Part shown: positions 1 to 5,844 of the stretch, piece after piece | Numbering within the stretch: position 1 is the stretch's first letter | How the letters are laid out: each line of letters starts with the position of its first letter | Source of the DNA: Mesobacterium_A hydrothermale | GTDB lineage: Bacteria; Pseudomonadota; Alphaproteobacteria; Rhodobacterales; Rhodobacteraceae | NCBI RefSeq assembly: GCF_035818635.1 | Contig: NZ_JAYLLH010000050.1 | Coordinates: 1-12,474 of the forward strand | DNA length: 12,474 nucleotides | Reading direction: 5' to 3' | The notes under the pieces: model-generated | The model's database searches: none | Told to the model about the DNA's origin: nothing | Seen by the model: only the letters and a program-made list of their open reading frames with translations | Made by a program: the position numbers and the translations under genes

Positions 1-75
1 GTTTGGCGGGCAGACCCCAACGACATCATCGCCGCAAGAAATCGAGGGTTCCAAATGTTGGATTCAATCCACTAG
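1..75. repeat. Left copy of 75-bp terminal inverted repeat
   Basis: Bases 1-75 are the exact reverse complement of bases 12400-12474; identity stops at base 76. The repeat contains the odd palindrome TGGATTCAATCCA (59-71), and its inner border reads CTAG (72-75). It supplies the last 16 codons and the stop of the truncated helicase gene, so it is foreign to that gene. The likeliest reading is one end of an insertion sequence or other repeat that continues beyond the window. I do not recognise the family, and no transposase is visible inside the window. Confidence 0.9.
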
Positions 76-2950
76 CGGCATGGTAGGAGCGGCCCGTGCC
101 GCCCGCATCGGAGAAAATCAGGATATTCTTGTCACCGTCCATGAAGGCTTGGGTCTCGGACGAATTGCTGCTGGCGGCGCGCTTTTCAATGAAGAGATGG
201 CCGTCGTCGGCCTTGAGCGGTCGAATAGTCCGGCCCGTGACTTCTGCCACGGCCTCGTCACCAAAGGCCCAGAGGATCTGATCGAGCGCCGAGGGGATCG
301 GCGCCAGCGTCATCAACTCCATCATGGCCGCATCGCGCAGAGCGAGCGCCTCGCGCGAGACAACCAGTGCGCCGGTCTCATCCCGCAAGGGTTCCGCCAC
401 CATGTTACCGTCGATCTCCACGAGCTTTTGCGCATGGATCGGGAAGGCCTGTTCCAGGTAGCCCAGAACATAGTCGCGCGGCGTCAAGGCACCCTCGACG
501 AGCTCGTCTTCCGCGTCCATCGTTTCAAGCCGACGTTTCAGCAGGCTCTCGCCTGTCGAAACCACCTGGATGACGCACGCGTGGCCCGTTGCCAGATCGT
601 CCTCGATGGCGCGGATGATGGTCGGTGCCTTCATGCCCATCAGCAGATGATTGAAGAAGCGCTGCTTCGTGCTCTCGAAGCGGGACTTGGCCGAGGCGCG
701 TGCGGCCGAGGCATTGGTCTCGCCCGAGGCGTCGTTGACGCCGGTCGCAGTCAGCGCCGCTTCGAGATTGTGGTGGATCGTCCTAAACGCGCCCGCATAG
801 GCGTCGTAGATCTCGATCTGGGCCGGGGTGAGCACATGTTCCAGCACGTCATACTCGACCCCATCGAAGCTGAGAGCGCGGGCCGTGTAGAGCCCGAGCG
901 TCTTGAGATCGCGGGCAGCCACCTCCATGGCGGCGACACCGCCCGCCTCCATCGCTGAAACGAAACTCTCGCGGCTCGGGAAGGGGTATTCAGGCCCGTG
1001 CCCCCAGAGACCGAGACGCGCCGCATAGGCAAGGTTGTGGACGCTCGTGGCACCCGTAGCCGAGATGTAGAAGACGCGGGCGCGCGGGGCCGCGAGTTGC
1101 AGCCGCAGGCCTGCAAGGCCCTGCTGAGAGGGTTTGACCCCCCTGCCCTGCTCTGACCCTGCCGCGTTCTGCATGGCATGGGCCTCGTCAAAAGCCAGCA
1201 CGCCTTCGAACTCCACGCCCATCCAGTCGAGGATCTGGCTGAGCCGCGTGGTGCCGCATTTGCCCGACGAGCGCAGCGTGGCGTAGGTGACAAAAAGGAT
1301 GCCGTCGCCCATCGGGATGGGCTGGTCCGGTTTCCATTTGGAGAGCGGCTGGATGTCGGCTGGCGACCCGCCAAGATCGGTCCAGTCGCGGATCGCGTCC
1401 TCGATGAGCGTCGCGGATTTGGAGACCCAGATCGCCTTCCTGCGTCCGGCGAGCCAGTTGACAAGGATGAGACCCGCGCATTCGCGCCCCTTGCCGCAAC
1501 CGGTGCCGTCGCCGAGGAAATAGCCAAGGCGATAGCTCCGTGCCTCCGGGTCATCATCTGCCCGCGTCAGCTTGGTCTGGTCGTCATCGATGGTGAACCG
1601 ACCGGGCAGGTCGCGCCCATGGGCATCATGGGCCATGATGATGGTCTCGAGCTGCGCCTCGGAGAGATGTCCCTCCTCGATCAGCTTGCCGGGCAGACGC
1701 AGTTCCGCACTACCGTCACCTGAGGGCACCGGCGGTGCCACAGAGGCCATGGCGATGCTTTCGACCAGCGGCGTCGGATGTTCCTGCGCTCCCGCGATCT
1801 CAATCCGCTGCGGACGGTAGCGCGCATAGATGTCCGAGACGGGCGTATTATCGCGCGGGACATCGAAGCTTGTGAATTTGAGCGGGACAACGGCATTGGC
1901 CTGGGGCTTGAGGGTCGTGACAACACCGGCAGCGGCCTTGCGTGGGGCAGATGATGGAACGGTCGGCCGAGCATGAGGGATCGCTTCAGCCCCTTGGCCG
2001 GGGCGCTTCTCGGGTCGGGTCGCGGCCACGGTATCAACAAGAGGGACGGCTTCCTCAAGGTCCTGGACTGTAGCGCGGATCATCTCGCCATCCTCATGCA
2101 CCTTGTCGAAGACCATGAGCTGGGTTTCCACAGAGGTGCCGAGCTTGCGGTAGACCTGCCCCGGCACCGTGAGGGCCAGGCGCGGCGTCAGGAGACCGCG
2201 GGCGCGCGACCAATGCGCGGCATCGCGTTCGGGCGTGAATCCCGGCGGCATGATAGCCACCAGCCGCCCACCGAGCGCGAGACGCTTGGCAGCAGCGATG
2301 AGGTGCTTGGCGGCGATGTGCTTGTCCCGGGAACGATCGACTGAGGACGCGAAGGGCGGATTCATCACCACGACGTCGGGTAGAACCGGCGTCTGTAGCA
2401 GATCGTCGATATGCTCACCGTCATGGCCCGTCACCTCGCCGCCGAAAACCACCCGCAGGAGGCGCTGGCGGAAGGGGTCGATCTCGTTGAGCAGAAGTGT
2501 GGCACCATCCCGGGCAGCGAAAGCGGCGAGAGCGCCGGTGCCAGCCGAGGGCTCCAGCACGGTCTCGCCCTTGCGAATGGCAGCCGCCCGCACGACCATT
2601 GCCGCGAATGCCAGCGGCGTGGAAAACTGCTGCAGTCTGATCTGCTGCTCTGACCGGCGCGTTTCCGTGAGGAGCCGTGAGGCGAGCAGCTTTGCGGTAG
2701 CGATATCACCCGCCGCGTTGTCCCCACGAAGCAGCACCTGGATGGCCGCGGCCTGCATCAGGTCGTAGGCCATCCGCCAGTCCCATGCGCCGCTGGCATC
2801 GCTGCCAAGAAACGCCTCGCGCATGATGCGCGCCAGCGCAGAGCTGCGCAGGGGGTGGTGGTGGATATCTGTGCCGATTAGCGCGAGGGCGGAGGCGAGG
2901 TTAGCGTTGGATTCAACAGGATTGGGGAGCGTTGAGCAGGGCTTGGACAC
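26..2950 (-). CDS. Adenine DNA methylase fused to Strawberry-notch-like helicase, 3'-truncated
   Basis: A large plasmid protein combining an N6-adenine methylase with a superfamily 2 (Strawberry-notch-like) NTPase. From the chosen GTG start (974 aa), the methylase has SAM motif EPSAGTG near residues 133-139 and catalytic NPPF near 197-200. A low-complexity Pro/Ala linker follows (about 300-400). The helicase shows Walker A GDGTGCGKG near 480-488, DEAH near 588-591, SATGAT near 630 and IFSDAGGTGRSYHA near the end. The frame then enters the terminal repeat after about residue 958, adds a 16-residue foreign tail and stops. The arginine-finger motif VI (QGLGRTHR-like in this family) is missing, so ATPase-coupled activity is probably lost. 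The GTG start at 2948-2950 has the SD AAAGGAAA. An in-frame TTG at 2992 has no SD and would put a strong hairpin inside the gene. It probably acts on plasmid DNA; its exact role in this family is not established. Confidence 0.88.
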   Translation of the reverse strand: MSKPCSTLPNPVESNANLASALALIGTDIHHHPLRSSALARIMREAFLGSDASGAWDWRMAYDLMQAAAIQVLLRGDNAAGDIATAKLLASRLLTETRRSEQQIRLQQFSTPLAFAAMVVRAAAIRKGETVLEPSAGTGALAAFAARDGATLLLNEIDPFRQRLLRVVFGGEVTGHDGEHIDDLLQTPVLPDVVVMNPPFASSVDRSRDKHIAAKHLIAAAKRLALGGRLVAIMPPGFTPERDAAHWSRARGLLTPRLALTVPGQVYRKLGTSVETQLMVFDKVHEDGEMIRATVQDLEEAVPLVDTVAATRPEKRPGQGAEAIPHARPTVPSSAPRKAAAGVVTTLKPQANAVVPLKFTSFDVPRDNTPVSDIYARYRPQRIEIAGAQEHPTPLVESIAMASVAPPVPSGDGSAELRLPGKLIEEGHLSEAQLETIIMAHDAHGRDLPGRFTIDDDQTKLTRADDDPEARSYRLGYFLGDGTGCGKGRECAGLILVNWLAGRRKAIWVSKSATLIEDAIRDWTDLGGSPADIQPLSKWKPDQPIPMGDGILFVTYATLRSSGKCGTTRLSQILDWMGVEFEGVLAFDEAHAMQNAAGSEQGRGVKPSQQGLAGLRLQLAAPRARVFYISATGATSVHNLAYAARLGLWGHGPEYPFPSRESFVSAMEAGGVAAMEVAARDLKTLGLYTARALSFDGVEYDVLEHVLTPAQIEIYDAYAGAFRTIHHNLEAALTATGVNDASGETNASAARASAKSRFESTKQRFFNHLLMGMKAPTIIRAIEDDLATGHACVIQVVSTGESLLKRRLETMDAEDELVEGALTPRDYVLGYLEQAFPIHAQKLVEIDGNMVAEPLRDETGALVVSREALALRDAAMMELMTLAPIPSALDQILWAFGDEAVAEVTGRTIRPLKADDGHLFIEKRAASSNSSETQAFMDGDKNILIFSDAGGTGRSYHAASGLNPTFGTLDFLRR

Positions 2951-3052
2951 GGGAAATTTCCTTTGGATCAGGGTCTGAGTTCCAAAGGACAAAAAGCCCG
3001 CTTTCGCTTTTCAGGGTGATGAGGTCAGACCGCGCTGACCTCCAAGGCTTGG
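2951..3052 (-). promoter_or_regulatory. Structured leader of the methylase-helicase gene
   Basis: Three inverted repeats lie in tandem. Arms CTTTGGA (2961-2967) and TCCAAAG (2981-2987) enclose a second pair, TCAG/CTGA (2968-2971 and 2975-2978). AAAAGC (2992-2997) pairs with GCTTTT (3006-3011). GAGGTCAG (3021-3028) pairs with CTGACCTC (3035-3042). The first hairpin ends beside the GTG start and takes in half of the SD (2957-2964). CTGACC (3035-3040) could alternatively pair with GGTCAG (3051-3056), so two structures exclude each other. The middle part (2993-3012) is the box shared with other leaders. The inverted repeats are plain in the sequence; RNA regulation is inferred. Confidence 0.6.
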
Positions 3053-3211
3053 TCAGGGCTTGGGTTGGCCCTGGCGCTTCGCATCAATCAAGGCCTGCGC
3101 GGCTTGCATTACCTGAACCTGTGAAGTTCCAGCGCGTGCATCCTCAAGCGCGGCCTTTACCTTCTTGCGAAACCACGCGTCATACGCATTCGCTTCAACG
3201 GCCACGGACAT
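3053..3211 (-). CDS. Small antitoxin-like protein (stability-determinant/RelB-like), apparently orphan
   Basis: A 52-residue protein whose core EANAYDAWFRKKVKAALED resembles the YDxWFRxKVxxALxD segment of plasmid 'stability determinant' antitoxins, the small RelB/PaaA-like proteins that pair with ParE/RelE toxins. The second half (QVMQAAQALIDAKR) matches the usual helical tail ending in a DALI-like stretch. Its start overlaps the end of the upstream small gene by 17 nt, suggesting translational coupling. GAGGAG lies only 1 nt before the ATG but 7 nt before an in-frame GTG at 3203-3205, so GTG may be the true start. No RelE/ParE-type gene lies next to it; the next gene downstream is the methylase-helicase. 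It is therefore an orphan, or its partner is the unrecognised upstream protein. Confidence 0.55.
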   Translation of the reverse strand: MSVAVEANAYDAWFRKKVKAALEDARAGTSQVQVMQAAQALIDAKRQGQPKP

Positions 3212-3359
3212 ACTCCTCGATACCCGTACCCAGCAGCTTGCCGAGGTCATCGGGCATGTCTGCAACGCGCACAGCAAATTGCGAATGCTTCCATTTCATC
3301 CAAGATGCGCCTTGCTCACCGGTGCCGAAGTACGGCTCTTCCTTACCTATTGGATCCAT
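3195..3359 (-). CDS. Small hypothetical protein overlapping the antitoxin-like gene
   Basis: A 54-residue reading frame starting at an ATG 8 nt after a GGAG ribosome site. I do not recognise it. It is soluble, with no membrane segment, is aromatic-rich in the middle (SWMKWKH) and has an acidic/basic C-terminus (DMPDDLGKLLGTGIEEYVRGR without obvious motif). Its last 17 nt overlap the antitoxin-like gene in another frame, the arrangement expected of a two-gene operon. It begins 95 nt after the yhaV stop, so it could be cotranscribed with the PrlF-YhaV operon. It could be the N-terminal part of a frameshifted longer antitoxin, or a small partner protein. Confidence 0.4.
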   Translation of the reverse strand: MDPIGKEEPYFGTGEQGASWMKWKHSQFAVRVADMPDDLGKLLGTGIEEYVRGR

Positions 3360-3454
3360 TACACTTTCTCCGACCATACTATGGGTCGATGCTACATCGA
3401 CCACAGTGGTGCCGTAAACGGCAATGCCGAAAGACTCACAGCTAACCGGGTCAC

Positions 3455-3973
3455 TTACCGATCGGGCGCCGCTTCAAGGGATTTCGCGAACCGCTTGTTC
3501 GCCGCCGCTGCTTCTTTCAAGAGCGCGTCGAGATTGTCAGGTGGATTACCATTTTCCAGCATCCCTTTGAACGTCGCATAGGCATCCGTCTTGCTGCCAT
3601 AAGCGCGTAGGGTCTTGTCGTCGTTCACCCAGGCCACCACGATGACCTTCGCATCGCTGTTGAACCGGTAGAACAGCCGATACTGCTGGAAGAATTTCGC
3701 TCGGAACCAGTGCTTGCGGTGATCGCCGAGAGTGCCGCCTTGCCGGAAGGCGGCGGCACCCGGATCTGCCGGTATGGCCTCGGTGACCAGCTTGAAGATG
3801 GCGGCCAGCCGTTTCGTGGAATTTTTCTTGCGCCAGGTCTTAGGATCGCGTGCCCTACGCGCCTCGACTTCCTCGATCAGCCCTTCGAGCTGGTCCAGAA
3901 AGAGCGGATGCGCATAGATCGACCATCCGTTTACGAAAAGGGGCGCCCCTGCGGGCACGCTACCGCCGCTCAT
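3455..3973 (-). CDS. yhaV: YhaV-family toxin of a PrlF-YhaV toxin-antitoxin system
   Basis: YhaV is the ribonuclease toxin of the type II PrlF(SohA)-YhaV system, related to the RelE fold, which cleaves mRNA and stops growth until neutralised by PrlF. The 172-aa protein follows the E. coli YhaV pattern throughout: VNGWSIYAHPLFLDQLEGL near residues 14-32, AAFRQGGTLG near the middle, then KFFQQYRLFYRF and the hallmark WVNDDKTLRAYGSKTDAY. The C-terminal segment after GNPPDNLDALL is longer than in E. coli, where the protein is about 154 aa. The ATG start overlaps the prlF stop as ATGA (3970-3973), so translation is probably coupled. No key segment appears to be missing, so the toxin is expected to be functional. 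Confidence 0.93.
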   Translation of the reverse strand: MSGGSVPAGAPLFVNGWSIYAHPLFLDQLEGLIEEVEARRARDPKTWRKKNSTKRLAAIFKLVTEAIPADPGAAAFRQGGTLGDHRKHWFRAKFFQQYRLFYRFNSDAKVIVVAWVNDDKTLRAYGSKTDAYATFKGMLENGNPPDNLDALLKEAAAANKRFAKSLEAAPDR

Positions 3974-4296
3974 TCATCCTCGAGTGACAGCGGCGCATCG
4001 AGATCGACGTCAACGTCTCCGACCAGTGCTGCAAGACGGTCATGCAAAGCCCCATCGAACGCCCGAATGCGGTCCGGATGCGCCTTGATATCAGCCTCGA
4101 CAAAATCGAGAAAGGCGCTGAGCGCAGGATCATCCTCGTCGCTGCGCACGGGCTCGATATAGACCCTGCCACTCGGCTCGGTGCAGTAACGAATCTGGTC
4201 GCCCTTGCCCAGCTTGAGCTGCTTGCGCACACCCGCCGGGACGGTCGTCTGATACCGATCCGTGAGTTTCGAGACATCTTGTGCGAGCGCTGTCAT
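3970..4296 (-). CDS. prlF: PrlF (SohA) antitoxin, AbrB/MazE-like
   Basis: This 108-aa antitoxin neutralises YhaV and, in the known system, represses its own operon. The N-terminal 50 residues form an AbrB/MazE-type swapped-hairpin DNA-binding domain (LTDRYQTTVPAGVRKQLKLG near 11-30, then GDQIRY and VYIEPV). The acidic C-terminal half (DEDDPALSAFLDFVEADI, DVDVDLDAPLSLEDE) is typical of the toxin-binding tail. The start at 4294-4296 is set by AGGAG about 7 nt upstream; longer in-frame extensions would read through the operon's promoter. It lies directly upstream of yhaV with a 4-nt overlap, and palindromes overlap its promoter. Confidence 0.92.
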   Translation of the reverse strand: MTALAQDVSKLTDRYQTTVPAGVRKQLKLGKGDQIRYCTEPSGRVYIEPVRSDEDDPALSAFLDFVEADIKAHPDRIRAFDGALHDRLAALVGDVDVDLDAPLSLEDE

Positions 4297-4335
4297 GGCA
4301 GTCTCCTGAAAGAAAAGGGGCTTTGCTGCCCGCGA

Positions 4336-4370
4336 TAGGTAATGCATTTGCATTGTCTTGTCAAGACAAG
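4336..4370 (-). promoter_or_regulatory. prlF-yhaV promoter with two operator-like palindromes
   Basis: On the minus strand a perfect -35 TTGACA (4359-4364) is followed 17 nt later by a weak -10-like TACCTA (4336-4341), 40 nt before the prlF ATG. Two inverted repeats cover this element: CTTGTC/GACAAG (4357-4362 and 4365-4370) spans the -35, and AATGCA/TGCATT (4341-4346 and 4349-4354) fills the spacer. Both have 2-nt centres, and their centres are 16 bp apart. The placement fits autorepression by PrlF or PrlF-YhaV; the -10 call is weak. Confidence 0.6.
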
Positions 4371-4420
4371 CCGCAGGATCGGCTGTCGCCGGCAAGTCGA
4401 TGAACAATCCGGCGCAGCAC

Positions 4421-5074
4421 CTATTTCTGCCCCGCCAGGAACTCCGCCAGCACAGGACTGGCCTCGCCCTTCGCGGAGCTGAGCAGCTCCGAGCCCTCAA
4501 GCGAGGCCTTAGAAAGCCGCACGAGTCCACCGGTTTCCTCGATGCGGTAGCAGCGGCGTTTTTGCCGCCCGCGTCTGTAGTGCGTCGCGGTGACGATCTG
4601 GCAGGTGCTGCCATCGGTGAGCGTCACAGGTGCTGCGAGCCTGATCTTGTCGCCTTCGGCATAGTCCGGGATCGCAGCCCAGTCCCAGCAACGCTGGCGC
4701 CAGGCATGGGCGTAGCTGTCTGGGTCTTTCAGGTCGGAGAGAAGCGCCAGAAGGCTGAGCGGTGCGCGGGACTCGACGGGGCCGGCGCTTTCTTCCATGT
4801 CCTTGTAGCCCCAGCAGCCATCATCGTATCGGGTGAGGAAGACAGCCCCGAAAGTGATGGAGCCGTCAGGATCGGTCACATAGGTCACGTCTTCGACAGC
4901 GGTTCCGTCGAGATTGGTGACCCTTCCCGCCGCATACCACGTGGAGCCGACCTTGCAGGCCTTGACCAGTTCGGTTTTGCGCGTGTCGCCATGAGAGGTG
5001 CAGAGTCGGGCAATCTCCGCTTTCTCGTCCGCGTAGTTCTTAACGCGGCCGTCGGTGTAGAAAAGCCAACCCAT
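4421..5074 (-). CDS. DUF6927-like plasmid protein of unknown function
   Basis: A 217-aa soluble protein that I assign, from memory of the family, to the uncharacterised DUF6927-like plasmid proteins. The recognisable parts are the N-terminal MGWLFYTDGRVKNYADEKAE, the central FGAVFLTRYDDGCWGYKDME and PLSLLALLSDLKDPDSYAHA, and the later THYRRGRQKRRCYR basic patch. There is no signal peptide and no membrane segment. Several Trp/Cys residues and a Lys/Arg-rich stretch (about 167-179) could suit nucleic-acid binding, but that is a guess. The ATG has AAAGGA 8 nt upstream. It lies 102 nt downstream of the DUF3085 gene, across a nested inverted repeat, and 124 nt upstream of prlF. Such proteins commonly accompany DUF3085, ParB-like and ArdC genes on alphaproteobacterial plasmids. 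Confidence 0.75.
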   Translation of the reverse strand: MGWLFYTDGRVKNYADEKAEIARLCTSHGDTRKTELVKACKVGSTWYAAGRVTNLDGTAVEDVTYVTDPDGSITFGAVFLTRYDDGCWGYKDMEESAGPVESRAPLSLLALLSDLKDPDSYAHAWRQRCWDWAAIPDYAEGDKIRLAAPVTLTDGSTCQIVTATHYRRGRQKRRCYRIEETGGLVRLSKASLEGSELLSSAKGEASPVLAEFLAGQK

Positions 5075-5176
5075 CTCAGAGTCCTTTCTCTCATTGGGGA
5101 AATTGTTGTCGCCAATGTCCCGAGAGGGCCGCAGGCCCGGCAGGGTATTGGCGATGCATGTTTGAGAAAGGGCGCG
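5075..5176 (-). promoter_or_regulatory. Nested inverted repeat between DUF3085 and DUF6927-like genes
   Basis: Outer arms TCGCCAAT (5109-5116) and ATTGGCGA (5147-5154) match over 8 bp. Inside them GGGCC/GGCCC (5126-5130 and 5134-5138) form a second stem with a 3-nt loop. On the minus strand this structure follows the DUF3085 stop and precedes the SD of the next gene. There is no T-tract, so it is more likely a leader or mRNA-processing element than an intrinsic terminator. Confidence 0.5.
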
Positions 5177-5770
5177 TTACGCCACCCTCCGATCATCGAG
5201 TTCCATCAGCGCATCGAGCGGCACGCGATAGGGCTGCATGGCATCAAAATCCTCGCAATTGCCGCAGTTCTGCACGATCGCGAAGGAATCGCAGGCATCC
5301 TTGAGGATGACCCGGAACTTGCCGCCAAGGCCCGATGGCACGTCGTATGTCCCGCCGATGAGATAGTCCGAGGCCCGGCGCACGAAGACGCGGACGCTTT
5401 GACCATCGGTGGCGAGCCGGATGGCCCCCTGCCCCCGGTCGATGAGCACCTGCACATCGTCGAGAATATCCGTGTAGAACTGGCCGGTCAGATCACGGAA
5501 CGCCATGCGGCGTTGCGCCATCCAGTCGGTGTCCCGAAACGGGTTCATGCCATCAGCGAAGGCGAAAGAGGGATCGGCCTGCTCGGTCGTGACGATGCGG
5601 GTGGTGGTGCCGTCGATACCGTTCGAACGCAGATGCACGCCATTGCCGACGATGAGGATCAGGGCGGGCCTGTCCACTGGTACGTTCCAGTTAGGCAAGA
5701 AGGTCTTGCAGGCGCGCGCATGGGCGATCTGCGCCGCGACAGCAGACGCAGAGAACTTGAGAATAGCCAT
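5177..5770 (-). CDS. DUF3085 domain-containing plasmid protein
   Basis: A 197-aa protein whose pattern matches the uncharacterised DUF3085 family seen on alphaproteobacterial plasmids. An N-terminal helical segment (LKFSASAVAAQIAHARAC) is followed by PALILIVGNGVHLRSNGIDG, where the family carries a short hydrophobic strand and a 'G-x-x-L-x-SNG' turn. Then come NPFRDTDWMAQRR and a C-terminal beta-rich half (VRVFVRRASDYLIGGTYDVP, FRVILKDACDSFAIV). No enzymatic motif, signal peptide or membrane segment is visible. The ATG at 5768-5770 has GGAAAG about 8 nt upstream. It lies 74 nt after the parB-like gene, across a 12-bp perfect hairpin, and is probably part of the same transcriptional series. 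Confidence 0.78.
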   Translation of the reverse strand: MAILKFSASAVAAQIAHARACKTFLPNWNVPVDRPALILIVGNGVHLRSNGIDGTTTRIVTTEQADPSFAFADGMNPFRDTDWMAQRRMAFRDLTGQFYTDILDDVQVLIDRGQGAIRLATDGQSVRVFVRRASDYLIGGTYDVPSGLGGKFRVILKDACDSFAIVQNCGNCEDFDAMQPYRVPLDALMELDDRRVA

Positions 5771-5800
5771 GGGGATATCTTTCCGTGGGGTGTGGGAGGG

Positions 5801-5836
5801 GCGACCCGCGCGGGCGGCTTGGCTCGCGCGGGTCGC
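5801..5836 (-). promoter_or_regulatory. 12-bp perfect hairpin between parB-like and DUF3085 genes
   Basis: GCGACCCGCGCG (5801-5812) and CGCGCGGGTCGC (5825-5836) are exact reverse complements separated by 12 nt. The stem is almost entirely G/C. It begins 8 nt after the parB-like stop codon. No run of T follows on the minus strand, so it is not a standard intrinsic terminator. It may stabilise the upstream mRNA 3' end, attenuate transcription, or act in the DUF3085 leader. Confidence 0.65.
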
Positions 5837-5844
5837 GTGAGGGC

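Noticed and set aside
2951..2992. TTG start for the methylase-helicase at 2992
   Set aside because: It has no SD; the GTG at 2950 has AAAGGAAA at good spacing, and the extra 14 codons cover a hairpin.
4308..4326. A plus-strand match to the G/A-rich leader box near prlF
   Set aside because: It is in the opposite orientation relative to its gene, needs gaps to align, and lies between the promoter and the SD; chance similarity is likely.
5801..5836. Intrinsic terminator for the parB-like gene
   Set aside because: The hairpin is strong, but no T-tract follows on the minus strand, so I list it only as a regulatory inverted repeat.
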